Shown piece after piece: positions 1 to 10,889 of a DNA stretch of 64,000 nt. Origin of the DNA: Chloracidobacterium sp. (GTDB lineage: Bacteria; Acidobacteriota; Blastocatellia; Pyrinomonadales; Pyrinomonadaceae). The notes under the pieces are model-generated. The model saw only the letters and a program-made list of their open reading frames with translations, searched no databases and was not told the DNA's origin. The position numbers were made by a program, and so were the translations under genes. The stretch spans positions 52,581-116,580 of the forward strand of contig JADJRV010000023.1 of assembly GCA_016712045.1 (NCBI GenBank), in the 5' to 3' direction. Every line of letters begins with the position of its first letter. Position 1 is the first letter of the stretch.

Positions 1-8
1 GGATCTCT

Positions 9-2627
9 GTGACGTTTCGCCTGATCATTATTTCTGTCATTATCTTTGCGTTTACGACCGCGACATTTGGTCAGATCGACTCGGTCATCGGCCAAGTAAC
101 AAACTCCGGAGCGGAGTCCTTTGTCGGCGGCATTAGCGGTAACGGCCGTTTTATCGTATTTGAATCGTCCGGCAACATTGCGACCGAAAACCCGCGAAAC
201 GAAGATGGCAATCGCGAGATATTTTTGTTCGACTACGCCCAACGGCGAATCTTTCAGATCACGGATACAAAGAGCGTTCTTTACGATACCAGCATTACGA
301 CATCGATCTATTTCAATGTTCGAGTCGAGATCGTAAATACACGGCCTGTGATCAGCAATGACGGGAAGTGGATCGTCTTTAGTTCGAACGCAACATCATC
401 GGTCGCCGGATCCCCAGTAAATGGGACGAATCCCGGCTCGTTTAACGGCAACACTTTTACGTCGCCGACGCCGACGCCAACGCCGACTGTAACGCCCACG
501 CCTCACGCGACACCAACTCCGACGCCGACAGCAACACCAACACCATCGGGTACACCGACACCGACGCCGACACCACCGACAAATCCATTAGCAAGTGACG
601 GCAATCTCGAACTGTGGTTATATGAAATTCCTCCGTATGCACCGGTCGCAGACCTTTCGGCCGGTGACAACGTCGCGCTGGTCAATCTAGCAGGCGGAAC
701 ATTTACCCAAGTCACAAATTCGATCCCCAGCCAGTTGCCGCGACCCGCATCGACCACTACGGGTGCATTTATAGCCGATGATAATCACGAGGCGAGTATT
801 AGCGATGACGGCAATGTCATTGCATTTGCCTCAACGAGAAATTTGGTTCCGGGCGTAGGCAATGCTTATCCAACAGATGATAACGATGAGATCTTTACCT
901 ACGTGAGGACATCTGCGACGCTCGGACAGGTGACAAAAACTCCGCGCGGCCCGATATCAAATCCGATTTACAGCAAGAGTCCTACGATCTCAGGCAATGG
1001 GCAGCGAGTGTTATTTACAAGTACCGGTGACAATCCGATAGTCGGGATGACCGGTGGAAATAACCCGCTAGCCGACCGAAATGAGGAGATATTTTATAGC
1101 GACCTTGACGCCGTAGGTGCGCCCACGGGCACAAAGAAACAGGTCACCATTACAAAATCGACAAACCTTGGTGACCCGGTCAATATACTCGACCTTGGGC
1201 GCCGCATGAGTCGGGACGGGCGATACATCGCGTTTGACTCCTACGCTGACCTGGCTAATGAGAATAGCGGCACTAATTACACGTCTTTTGCCTTTATCTA
1301 TACGACACGCCACAGCACGTTTCGACGTATTTGTGCCCGCAGTGACGCCGATTCGGCAGCTACGGGCGGCGATCTGGCCAGATATCCGGGTTTTACTGAC
1401 AACAATGCGTCCGGCACACCGTCTACACTAGTCCTAGAGACAAGAATGAACATAAAGGCTGACGGCACGATACCGACGACGGCTGCAGACGGCCTAAATC
1501 CGAATGAGGTCAGGCCTGCTCAAATATATTCGTACCCGTTAAATATTCCGGCTGCGACAGCAACTTTTACGCGGCTCGCAACATTTCCAACGCCGACGAA
1601 TTTTCTCGCCTCGACACAATTGATACCCAGCGACTCGATACAGAGGATGGCCTTTAATTTGTCGAACACCGAGCTAGGAACGGGCAATTTTGATGGACAG
1701 GCTGAAGTTTATTATTTTGTAAAACCGACGACAACCGTCACGCAAAGACTCAGGGGATTTGGGCTTACGACAGGTGCGAGTGCGATGCCGGTCTCTCAAA
1801 CAGTGGTTCCAACGCCAACCCCGACACCAACGCCATCGCCTACACCGACACCGATCCCAACGCCAACTCCGACGGGATCACCGTCTCCTACTCCAACGCC
1901 ATCACCGACACCAACGCCGGTAACGCCGCCGGCTGTTCATGGCATCTCACCCGGCATGTTGGCAACATTTAACTTTCCGCGACCTCAGGCAATTACGCCT
2001 AAATCAGCGGTAGGTGACATAAAACTTTCCCCCAGTTTGCCGTTCGAATTGAGCGGTGTGACAATGACGATTAATGGCGTTGCCTGTGGATTGAAGTCGG
2101 TAGATGGGGACAAGATCAATTTCGTCACTCCGGCTGCCCTTGCAAGTGCGGCTGAGGGCACCTCATATCCTGTAGTCATAAACGCAAATGGGCGTGTTCT
2201 AAAGACCAATTTTGTGATCGTTCCAACAAGGCCCGATGTATTTAATGAGGCGATGTTTATTGGCCCGGGCGGAAGGACGAAACTACTAAACGTAACTAAT
2301 CGCGTCTACACCAAGGAGCCTTATATCATAAGGACCATCAGGCGACGGGGCGATATTTTGCGGCCGAGTGTATTACGTGTATATCTAACGGGCGTTGCTA
2401 ACGTAGACCCCGGGGCTATCACAGTACGAATTCGTGATTCGCTGATCACGGAACAAATGTTTTATCTAATGTGCTCGTCGAACCGGGGGTTTATATTTTA
2501 GATTTTGAGTTGCCGCCGCATTGGAGAAGGGGCCGGCGATCAACCGCTAGTTATTACGATCTCGGCAGGCACGGTCACTTTCTCATCAAGACTAGACGAT
2601 ACTTCAACCAAAGTTTTGATACTTTGA
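9..2627 (+). CDS. Secreted PD40/TolB-like propeller protein with TIGR03437-type C-terminus (frameshifted)
   Basis: Probable exported surface or periplasmic protein of unknown role. It starts at a GTG and opens with a hydrophobic signal peptide (about residues 1-22, ending ATFGQ). Repeated blade motifs of the type ISxDGxxIAFxS occur at about residues 40-130, 255-350 and 390-420, as in WD40-like PD40 propellers. Two Thr/Pro-rich linkers (about residues 150-190 and 600-640, PTPTP units) separate the propeller from a C-terminal domain beginning VHGISPGMLATF, typical of the TIGR03437 family. The intact frame stops at 2501, but the family ending continues in other frames: VEPGVYILDFELP, then GAGDQPLVITISAGTVTF, to a stop at 2627. 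This implies indels near 2449 and 2525. An intrinsic terminator follows 22 bases later. The family call is good; the function is unknown. Confidence 0.8.
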
Positions 2628-2649
2628 TCATGTCCAGTTTAGGTTGAAG

Positions 2650-2672
2650 AAGGCGGGGTAACCCGCCTTTTT
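2650..2672 (+). terminator. Intrinsic terminator of the PD40 protein gene
   Basis: Arms AAGGCGGG (2650-2657) and CCCGCCTT (2662-2669) form an 8-bp stem with a four-base loop and run into a T-tract. It lies just past the frame-corrected stop at 2627. Confidence 0.85.
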
Positions 2673-2839
2673 CGTGATTGCAAATATTCGTTATGACTCC
2701 ATAACCGCGAGCCTATCTTGCTAACCCTATTCCCTTGTATTATCCTTTCCCTATTGAACTATTTTGGAGAATCCGGGTTTTTTAGCACTTTATTGAGAAG
2801 ATCGAGCTAATGTTTTGAGACTAGGAGTTTCGCATAATT

Positions 2840-3835
2840 ATGTCGGGAAAAGACGTTAACACAATGAAGATCGCACCTAAGGTGTGGAAGAACGGCGAGT
2901 TTATCAATTGGGACGATGCCAACATCCATGTGATGGCACACGTAGTAAATTACGGCTCGAGCGTATTTGAAGGTATCCGTTGCTACGAGACCATCGAGGG
3001 GCCGGCAATTTTTAGGCTTGCCGAACATATGCAGCGGCTTGTAAATTCGGCCAAGATCTACCGCATGGATTCGGCCTTCTCCCGCGATGTTTTTTGCGAT
3101 GCTGCGGTCGAATTGGTCCGTAATAGCGGCCTTGATTCGTGCTATCTTCGTCCTCTTATATTCCGCGGACTCGATCCTGAAAAACCCTCGTTTGGTGTTT
3201 AGGGCTCAACAACCCGATCGAATCTTACATAGCTGCCTGGCAATGGGGAAATATCTGGGGGAAGAAGCTTTAGAATCCGGCATCGATGTTTGCGTGTCGA
3301 GTTGGACACGTATCACGTCAAACTCGATGCCCGCGATGCAAAAGCCGGGGCGAATTATATGAATTCGCAGCTTATCAAGATGGAAGCGATCCTCGGCGGA
3401 TTTTCGGAAGGCATAGCTCTGGACGACCGCGGATATGTATCCGAGGGTTCGGGTGAGAACATATTTTTGGTCAATGGCGGCAAACTCATCACGCCTCCGC
3501 TCGGAGCGTCGATACTGCCCGGTATTACCCGTGACTCGGTCATTCAAATCGCTCGTGAAATGGGCATCGAGGTCATCGAAACTTCGATTCAGCGTTCGGC
3601 CCTCTATCTTGCCGACGAAGTCTTTTTCACCGGAACTGCCGCCGAGATCACACCGATTCGCTCGGTTGACCGCATTACTGTCGGGTCCGGCAAACGCGGC
3701 GAAATGACCGCTCGCCTTCAAGAAGAATTCTTTAAGGTCATCAAGGCAGAGCGTCCGGCCCCAAGCGGAGCGGAATGGCTTACGTTCATTAACGCCAGCG
3801 GAGAAAAAAACAGCAACGGCCTGAGTGACCGATAA
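2840..3835 (+). CDS. ilvE: Branched-chain amino acid aminotransferase IlvE (frameshifted)
   Basis: PLP-dependent fold-type IV aminotransferase that catalyses the last step of valine, leucine and isoleucine synthesis with glutamate as amino donor, in the cytosol. The N-terminus shows the typical [19 protein letters not shown] signature. The internal Schiff-base lysine is the K of KAGANYMNS (about 3342-3370). [19 protein letters not shown] and [16 protein letters not shown] are diagnostic of IlvE. Three frames are needed: the first runs to about 3195, [13 protein letters not shown] is read at 3211-3249, [19 protein letters not shown] in the next frame, and the rest from about 3345. At least three single-base indels are therefore implied in an otherwise perfect protein of about 330 residues. 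The start ATG at 2840 could also be the in-frame ATG at 2864. The gene appears monocistronic, with its own terminator. Confidence 0.93.
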
Positions 3836-3854
3836 TTAGCTACATTTTTGCAAG

Positions 3855-3892
3855 AAAAGGACGAACTGGCTTGTGTTGGTTCGTCTTTTTTT
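3855..3892 (+). terminator. Intrinsic terminator of ilvE
   Basis: GACGAAC (3860-3866) pairs with GTTCGTC (3879-3885), followed by seven T. It lies 25 bases after the ilvE stop. Confidence 0.85.
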
Positions 3893-3982
3893 GCGCCTTC
3901 ATTTCACAATTTCTGATCGAATCTGCAAGATCTGCACGATACAACAAAGTAAGAAAAATACAACAAGCCTCGCAAAATGCGC

Positions 3983-4010
3983 TTGCAAAAACAAAAAACG
4001 GGTGTATACT
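3983..4010 (+). promoter_or_regulatory. Sigma70-like promoter for the secreted protein at 4368
   Basis: TTGCAA (3983-3988) and TATACT (4005-4010) are separated by 16 bp, the spacing also seen upstream of the giant surface genes A, B and E. If it is used, the mRNA leader to the ATG at 4368 is about 350 bases. The stretch 4011-4367 has no convincing gene. I see scattered short inverted repeats there (for example CCAAGG at 4053 with CCTTGG at 4120) but no riboswitch family I can name. Confidence 0.5.
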
Positions 4011-4367
4011 GCTTTCAATCAAGCAGTACTTTCACTGATCGTCATCCCAAGGAGCAGTTTCCCTGCGGCTCTGTCGATCAATTAAGTGGTTCAAGGAGAT
4101 CCCAGCTTTACTCCTAAACCTTGGCACTTATTTTCAGGCTTGAAACTGAACGGATCCCAGCGTTTTTTCGATTCCCAGTTTCCAAAGCTCTTAATATCAA
4201 GGGGAAAATTTGTATTTTGTGTTCGCATTATGTGCGACGCGTTTTTTGTTGTCACCTCTGGTACGCGTATCGTGGGCCCCGTTTAGGCAATCGAAAGGAA
4301 CATAAACTTGCCCAAACGATCGGTTTTAGAAAACGACAGTGTGACAAGAGTAAATACGGTTAAAATT

Positions 4368-6351
4368 ATGAACAAATTAATGATCCTCGCAAGTCTAATA
4401 ACAATGGCCGCATCAACGGCAATCGGCCAGAGTACGTTTAAGCTCGACTCTGATCAGATCACCGTCGCAGTAAATTCGCCGAAAACCCAGGAAATGCAAG
4501 TTATTGCAACCGCTGTAATACCTGACACATTTCCGGAGAGTGCGACGATCACATGGACAGGACATGAAAACTTCCTTACTGTTTCGTCGACTCTGAGCGC
4601 AGATCGAAAAACTATTACGAGCATCTTCAAGGCGATCAAGGCGGCGCCAGATCTGAAACTAACAGCAAAGATCGGTACCGGCGAGTTTTCGCAATCAATC
4701 AGCGCGACAGTACAACCAGAAGTAAGTTCAAGCACCATAAGACTCTCCATTTCGAATGAGGAAAAGAGCGACGGTATCGATCTAACTATCGGTGGGGCAA
4801 AACAATATCGCGTTTCCCTCAACAGTGGAGACGAGATCCCGTCAAGCGCCATCACGGTTAAAAGCGATAATGACACAGTTGCTACAGCCACTTTGCAAGG
4901 CGACATCCTCACGATAAGGGGTATAAGCGCCGGTCCTACAAATATTAAGATATTCGGTTATGGTAACCCGATAGGAAATTTGCTGATCAATGCCGTGGCC
5001 GGAATAGAACTTTCTGCTATTCCATCCAAAATTGTAGTAAATCGTAACGACCCTAAACCTGTCGAACTAAAGGATGCCCTCAAGGTCGATCTGGCAAAAC
5101 TAATTATCTCGGCTCCGGTGAATCAAGAGATAGCGACGATCAACGCTCAAAATCAGTTGATAGGGTTAAAGCCGAACGGCGAGACGACCTTCAAGATAAC
5201 AGTAAAGGATGTTCCTGATCGAACCAAGGACATAACAGTTGCCGTCAAGGCAAAGGCAGAGAAAATAGTCGCTAGCATCCCACTTAACGACAAATCGCTA
5301 TTAAAAGGAATGCCAACATCGTTTAAGCTCAGTGTCGAGGGGATGGACAACAATCAAACGACGTATCCGTCGATCTCGCTACAAGTGATGCTTCGTGTGT
5401 ATCAGTAGCAAAATCAAGCCGAAATAATTTCACGATCAGAGCGGAAAAAGAAAGCTGTACCGCAGTTAAGCTGACGGCAACCGCCACTGTTGAAGGATTG
5501 GCATCACCACTAAAAGAAGAATTTACAATTGTTACATTTGCGATAGCCGACTTTGCACCGCTCAGGATAAGGCTTGATGTGATGGACGATCAGACGGCTC
5601 AAGATCTTTTTGGCAAGAAAGCGAACGATGAATATATCATTGCTAAGGTCCGCCTATTTAATGCCATCGGGCGCGGAGACGCAAATTTTGGTAAATCGAT
5701 CCTCGTCTACAGTGAATCATTAGAAGTGAAAGTAGGCGTCGAGTGGCGTGAGGTGGACGGAAATGGTGAACATGCTCAATGGCGAACGCTGGACGAAAGG
5801 ACAGCCAGTAGTTGGTTTAATAATGCCCAACTCACCGCCGCCCCGACCAATAAAAACTGTACAACAATTTCTCAGCCAAATCTTTTCGTTCCATACCGGC
5901 CGCTGACATTTGACATAGTATCAAATACTCACGAACGGCGAGATAACCGCAGTTGGCGCAGTAGAATTTTTCTTGCCCTCAATGGTTTTTCGACGCTTGC
6001 TTCAGTAGTTACGTCGGTTGCGGTTCCGGCAGCAGGCAATGACATACCCCTTGGACTGGATAAATTTAGAAATCTGCTAATACCGGGCGTCGAAAAGCTT
6101 TTCCGAGCATGAAAGAAGTGCAGCGACAAAACATCACCTCGATGGTCATGAAACCGCTCGAAGAAGTACCTTTCGGGTCAGATATTACTAGGATCCTTTT
6201 CTTTCCTCGTCGGACGATCAAAGGTGTATTGGTAAATCTGCCAAACGGAACCGCCAAAAGAACGGAACTTAGGATCAGCGCGGTTAGCATCTCGGATTCC
6301 TGTGCCGAAGTGGGAATTATCGACAAGGTAAACTCATCGCCGACTCCATAA
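4368..6351 (+). CDS. Large secreted protein with Ig-like (BIG-type) repeats (frameshifted)
   Basis: Not recognised as a named protein. The ATG at 4368 is chosen over the upstream in-frame ATG at 4308 because it begins a clear signal peptide (MNKLMILASLITMAASTAIGQ). The body is beta-rich and Ser/Thr/Val-rich, with invasin/BIG2-like phrases such as SDNDTVATATLQGDILTIRG and ATINAQNQLIGLKPNGE, suggesting tandem Ig-like domains in about residues 25-400. A frameshift near 5385 joins the first frame to one reading SDASCVSVAKSSRNNF onward. A second near 6100 joins EKLF to MKEVQRQNITSMV and the stop at 6351. The combined protein is about 660 residues. The C-terminal third (LRIRLDVMDDQTAQDLFG...) resembles no family I know. 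It is probably cell-surface or periplasmic. Confidence 0.7.
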
Positions 6352-6382
6352 GCAAGAGGGAAAATATTAAGTTTGGGATTCA

Positions 6383-6979
6383 GTGGTCCAAATAACAGAG
6401 AAAAACGATATGCGTTCTTTTACCGACAAAGAAGTTTTGGATCGGGTGGCCGGCCTGTCGACATTTAAGGGATTTCCGACTGGAATTATGGATGTCTGGA
6501 TACGTTCGAAGGCGGATGTTTTTGATTCGTTTGATGACAAGGCCTTTACGTATGAGTGTTTTGGCGGCGCGAACACGCCAAAGTTCATAATGGCCCGCAA
6601 CGGCACGACCAATGCCGGGTCTTACGGCCTGCTCCATTTCGATAAATACAATCACAAGGGGTGCGCCGTGCTCAAATCGAACGTGATCGTGTACGGATCG
6701 CACGCCTATGGATTGCACAATGGAAAACCTGCCTATCGTGAGGTCAAAGGGTTTCCATATTACAGGGATGCCAACAAAAACCAGAAAGCCGAGGAGATCG
6801 GGCCCGAGTTCACAGACATCATCGGTGCAAATATCCACCGTGCCGGACAAAACTCGACAGTCATAAATAATTGGTCAACGGCTTGTTTGGTCACCGCTAA
6901 TTTGACCAAATTCCTGGCTTGGCTCGATTTTATGAAAAAGCGGCCGCTGACTGTTTGCATTCTTAAAGAATGGCCGTGA
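6383..6979 (+). CDS. Small protein with an LD-transpeptidase-like NIHRA...WSxAC motif
   Basis: A 198-residue protein from a GTG at 6383; an in-frame ATG at 6410 is an alternative start and neither has a convincing ribosome-binding site. No signal peptide is visible. The C-terminal half carries ANIHRAG (about residues 154-160) followed by VINNWSTACLV (about 166-176). This spacing recalls the His...Ser-x-Gly-Cys active site of YkuD-type L,D-transpeptidases and related phage-associated hydrolases, although the usual Gly before Cys is Ala here. The call is tentative. The gene lies 31 bases after the upstream secreted-protein gene and overlaps the reading frame of the downstream membrane protein upstream of its likely start, so the two probably share a transcript. 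Confidence 0.6.
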   Translation: MVQITEKNDMRSFTDKEVLDRVAGLSTFKGFPTGIMDVWIRSKADVFDSFDDKAFTYECFGGANTPKFIMARNGTTNAGSYGLLHFDKYNHKGCAVLKSNVIVYGSHAYGLHNGKPAYREVKGFPYYRDANKNQKAEEIGPEFTDIIGANIHRAGQNSTVINNWSTACLVTANLTKFLAWLDFMKKRPLTVCILKEWP

Positions 6980-6984
6980 TAACT

Positions 6985-6988
6985 GGAG
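6985..6988 (+). promoter_or_regulatory. Ribosome-binding site fixing the membrane protein start at 6997
   Basis: GGAG eight bases before ATG 6997 favours this start over the upstream ATG at 6970, which overlaps the previous gene and has no such site. Confidence 0.6.
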
Positions 6989-6996
6989 ATGATCTT

Positions 6997-7635
6997 ATGC
7001 CCGAAACTCAGAATTCTGACTCAAATTATTTGATATCGTATCGAACGCTTAGACGAGCGATCGGCATGATCGGTATTGGTCTGCCGATCGTGCTTGTGTT
7101 CGGTGAGAACCAGTTTGGCAAACCGGGCATACTCGATTCGATCAGTTCATATTACTGGTCGGACTCGATGAGGGACGTACTTGTCGGCAGTCTGTGTGCG
7201 ATTGGAGTTTTTCTCGGTGCTTATCGCGGTGATCGGGATCTGGATGTGCCCGCGGGCAGATTGGCCTGTGTATTCGCTATTGGCGTTGCTCTATTTCCCT
7301 GTTCGAAGCCGCTGGAACCCAGAGCATGGTATAACTTCGTTCACTACATTTCAGCAGCGGGACTATTTCTAAGTCTTGCGTATTTTTGTTTGTTTTCCTT
7401 TACTAAACAGGATTCAGGCACCGACCCGACACCAAAAAAACCACTCCGCAATCGCGTTTATGTCACATGCGGCGTGATCATCATGATCTGTATCGCAGCG
7501 ATCGCGATCCTTGGCATTTTCCCTCCGGAAAACTCGGTAAAAAACTATGTTTTCTGGCTTGAGGCATCGGCCATTTGGGCCTTTGGCTGGTCTTGGTACA
7601 TCAAGGGTAAGGGACTGGGGATCATACAGGGGTGA
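6997..7635 (+). CDS. Six-helix integral membrane protein of unknown function
   Basis: About 212 residues with six hydrophobic segments: IGMIGIGLPIVLVFG, DVLVGSLCAIGVFLGAY, LACVFAIGVALFPC, YISAAGLFLSLAYFCLFSF, YVTCGVIIMICIAAIAILGIF and the C-terminal FWLEASAIWAFGWSWYI. Motif-like phrases SISSYYWSDSMRDVLVG and the His in NFVHYISAAG lie near membrane borders. Small membrane proteins with a SSYY...RDVFVG pattern are common in bacteria as uncharacterised DUF998-like proteins; this assignment is tentative. It is probably co-expressed with the preceding LD-transpeptidase-like gene. It converges with lptD, whose stop lies only four bases away, and I see no strong hairpin between them. Confidence 0.75.
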   Translation: MPETQNSDSNYLISYRTLRRAIGMIGIGLPIVLVFGENQFGKPGILDSISSYYWSDSMRDVLVGSLCAIGVFLGAYRGDRDLDVPAGRLACVFAIGVALFPCSKPLEPRAWYNFVHYISAAGLFLSLAYFCLFSFTKQDSGTDPTPKKPLRNRVYVTCGVIIMICIAAIAILGIFPPENSVKNYVFWLEASAIWAFGWSWYIKGKGLGIIQG

Positions 7636-7638
7636 TCG

Positions 7639-10139
7639 CTATCGCAGACCCTGGCCAATCTGTTCCGTGCCAAATGCTCCGATCCCGTTTAGGCGGAAAC
7701 TGAAGGTCACGCGGTTCTCTTTGCGAACGCCGACATTGAAAGTGTAGTACTGCATGGCGAGAGAGCAGCAATCATATGCGTACCCAAGAGTAACGAGCGA
7801 ACTGATCATCGGGGACTGTTTTGCCGTCCTTGGATTCTCGAAATCAAAGAAGAACGATGCTCCGCCATATAAGCCTTGATTACGGTTTCCCACAAAGACT
7901 GATGGACTCCATTGAGACCCGCGAAGAGTTCCCGGTTCCTTGCCGTTGACATCGGCATACTGGGCCAGAGATGGTATCAGCGTGATCGCCCTTGTGTAGT
8001 AAAGTCTGAAATAATTTGAACAGCGGTTTATCGTATCCAATTGTGGCCGAAATAGCCCTAAGTCCGTCACCGCTCAACCCATAATCGAGACGAGTGTTAA
8101 CAAAGATCGTTTTCTGCGGGCGATAGGTTGCGTCAATATTTATGGGCGAAAATCGTCTCGGCACACCGCCGAATGTATAAAAACTCATCGCCGTCATCGG
8201 CTCGATCTGGTTACGAAAACCCGGGACTAGTGCTCCGCCAAATGTCTCATCGAAAAAGTACTTACCGCGTATACTAAGACTAAATATTTCGTATGGCTGC
8301 ACCGACGACGCCTTGGATTTGTCGCCTTTTTCCTGCAGCAATTTCTGAGCCTCGCTCGTCACAGCCTCGCCGTATTTTCGTGTGTAAAAACGGTTGATGA
8401 TGCCATATTCGATCTCGTTGGTATTCGCGATCGTGTCGACGTGGTCAAATCTGATTATGCGGTTAAAGTTATCGACTCCACGGACTAGACGATAAGTCAG
8501 ATACGGTTCGATGACGTGTCGAAATCTAAACTTATCGTTCTTACCGTAGTAGTTTTTAGCAAGGGCGACCGGCCTAACGTCAAAAGTCAACTCTCCGTAT
8601 TTGCGTATCACGTCATCGCTGATCACCCGACGGAACGAGTCAAACGAATTAGAATAATACGTAACCCGTGCGGACGCTGTCGTAGTGAAATTGAAATACT
8701 TAGTGTACAGCGGCAGGATGATCTGCGGATAAATATCAAAACGCTGAACTACCGATGGCGTAACGATCGGGTCGTGACCTGTCATCTGTTGATATAAGGC
8801 AAGATCATCGACCTCCTCGCGTCTCGATACGCCCTCAAGACTCGTCTTGAAAGAAAAATAAACGCCATTCAGAAATGATGGCATTGACGGACGCTTTTCG
8901 AAATTGATACTTGGCAGATTTCGCGTCTTTTCCTTAACATTCGGTATAGAGATCACCTGAGATCTCGCGAGTATATTGAGTGTGTAATCGTTCCAACTTT
9001 TATTAATAAAGACTTGTGAGTTTTCGATCGGCGATATGATCTGTTGGATGCCGTCGGAAAACTCTTGTCGGAAAGCGAGACTTGACGTCAAGCGAAAATC
9101 TGCGGCTGCGGTAAACCCATTTGGAAAATAATGGACCCCTTCGGCGTAAACGATAGATCCGCCTTGATCTGGGTGCGCAGCGTCCGCTTTCGGCCCAAAT
9201 ATCCTGTCTTTAACAGCATAAAAGCCCGCATTGAAATATGATCGCGAATTGGCTCGCGTCCTTAGATCCAACCCATAGCCAATGCCGCGTTTGCTGTAAA
9301 GGTCTCCGCGAAACGTCACATCGGCCGAGTCGCCGAGCGTCTGATAGTAGGCGGTAGAAAGGCGTAATCCCTTGCGGCCTGAATATCCGAACGTAGGAGT
9401 CAGAAAGCCGGAGCTGCGTGCTTTTTCTTTGATCGAAATAGAGGCGAACGGCACGATCATAAGGGGAATATCCTTTACCCTAAACCTTCCGTTTTTGAGA
9501 CGCAACCTGTCGTTTATCTTGATGCTTGCCCGGTCCGCCGTAAAGCTCCATTTTGGTACGGCTTCGACACAGGCCGTGAACTTCCCTTTTATCACGACGA
9601 TCTCGGTGAGCGATACGCTCGACCCTCTCGGCTGTAAAGTAGATCACCGTCCCGTCGTTGGTCTGGTTGGTAAATCCTGTCGCGTCTTCAAACGTGCCGA
9701 GCTTTGTTTTGTAATTCCAAACCGCCGTAGCACCCGTAATTCGCTGATCGTCGCCCTGGTCAAATATCACGCTGCCAGTTGCAACCATTTTATTTTCGGC
9801 CTCATAGATCGTGATCTCGTCCGCCTGCATTCGATAGATACCGTAATGAGCATCAACATTCCCGATATGCTTGACGATTCGTTTCCCGGCCTCGCCCTCG
9901 ATCGTTCGCCGGTCGGAATTTACGACGACTTCGCCGTCACCGCCTTCAGGTTCGAAGCTAGGCTTTTTCGTGGGCTTAGGAGCCGCGATGCTCTGTTCCG
10001 CTGATATTGGATTGATATTCGGTGTGTCGGTTATTGGGTTAGCAACCTGTCGCTCGACCGGATTTGTCTGCTGCGCAAACGTCGAAAATGAGAGCAAAAA
10101 GCAGGAGAAAAGGAAGATTGTTAGGTTACGAAGCCACAT
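7639..10139 (-). CDS. lptD: LPS-assembly protein LptD (frameshifted)
   Basis: Outer-membrane beta-barrel that inserts lipopolysaccharide into the outer leaflet, working with LptE and receiving LPS from the LptA bridge. The N-terminus has a signal peptide (LTIFLFSCFLLSFSTFAQ), then an OstA/LptA-like beta-jellyroll (about residues 75-190; ADEITIYEAENKMVATGSV is typical). The C-terminal two thirds are an alternating beta-barrel ending LGYAYDCCSLAMQYYTFNVG, with the adjacent cysteines characteristic of LptD. Three reading frames make up one protein of about 830 residues, with shifts near 9610 and near 7990. A putative lipoprotein gene lies 126 bases upstream on the same strand. Its presence implies an LPS-bearing diderm. 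No other lpt gene is in view. Confidence 0.88.
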
Positions 10140-10265
10140 TAAATCAATAAGTTAGTAGTTTGATGCTAACACGAAAGCAAATAAACAATAAAGCCTTGTT
10201 CCCGGCTGATGGTGGCATTGATGTTTCTCTTGTTATTCGAAGGTATGTGCGTGGAGAGTATGCCA

Positions 10266-10760
10266 TCATTTGGCAGATAGTTCGAGTACGAAATAGTCGG
10301 TGTTCTCGATTCGGATTACCCGCCCTGAGGAGTATTGATCTAGGAAAAATTGGTTGGCGGCGTAAGCATTACCTTTTAGGACATCGTCGCCGCTCATCTC
10401 ACTCTGAGCAATTAGCTCAGGCGGAAACCACGATTCCGACGACACGCTTGCTGCCTCAGGGGGCTTAACACGCTCAGCCTCAGCGACGATCTTTGCCGAA
10501 TCTGTCGGCGAAAATCGTAGTACAGCTATTAATTTTTTGTTTGCCTTATTCTCTTTCCAAGCGACGTCCTCAGCCTCGTACGGAACAGTGGCGACAAGCC
10601 GCAACTCCTCGACATTAGTCTTAGCAGAGTTAGAACTATCGCTTGCCTGATTTGCCCCCGAGGGCGAATTTGTTGAATTTTTACCAGGGCCGCCGCACCC
10701 GAGCGTGAGTACAGCGATCAATACGATCGAGAAATTAGCAATAAGCTTTACAACGGCCAT
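10266..10760 (-). CDS. Putative lipoprotein upstream of lptD
   Basis: A 164-residue protein with a hydrophobic leader and a lipobox-like LTLGC (Cys at about residue 22), then a Ser/Asn/Gly-rich linker of about 25 residues as in many outer-membrane lipoproteins. The remaining roughly 110 residues are soluble and include a conserved-looking WFPPELIAQSEMSGDDVL segment. I do not recognise the family. It reads toward lptD and could share its transcript across the 126-base gap, but there is no evidence that it is the LptD partner LptE. The lipobox is imperfect (Thr at -3), so lipidation is likely but not certain. Confidence 0.65.
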   Translation of the reverse strand: MAVVKLIANFSIVLIAVLTLGCGGPGKNSTNSPSGANQASDSSNSAKTNVEELRLVATVPYEAEDVAWKENKANKKLIAVLRFSPTDSAKIVAEAERVKPPEAASVSSESWFPPELIAQSEMSGDDVLKGNAYAANQFFLDQYSSGRVIRIENTDYFVLELSAK

Positions 10761-10889
10761 TTAGAGATTGTAGGCGGACAAAGGTGTATTTTGCAATTTC
10801 CCCGTCCCGTCACCGGCCCGTTGCCCTAATCGCTCAGGTAATTCAAGTATGGTAAAATCTCACTTTATACCACGATTATATTTATTTTT

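Noticed and set aside
2840..3835. ilvE as a decayed pseudogene or a case of programmed frameshifting
   Set aside because: All motifs are intact across several frames, and the same single-base breaks affect atpD, phoH and lptD; no slippery site with a downstream structure is common to them. Sequencing indels explain all.
3840..4363. Short ORFs between ilvE and the secreted protein (for example 4086-4286, 4121-4363)
   Set aside because: They overlap each other in different frames, lack ribosome-binding sites and family features, and lie in the putative leader.
4011..4367. Named riboswitch, 6S RNA or SRP RNA in the leader
   Set aside because: I could not match any conserved core of these RNAs; only generic inverted repeats are visible.
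10160..10468. Plus-strand ORF of 102 residues between lptD and the lipoprotein gene
   Set aside because: It overlaps the 3' end of the lipoprotein gene on the opposite strand, and has Arg-rich shadow composition and no start signal.
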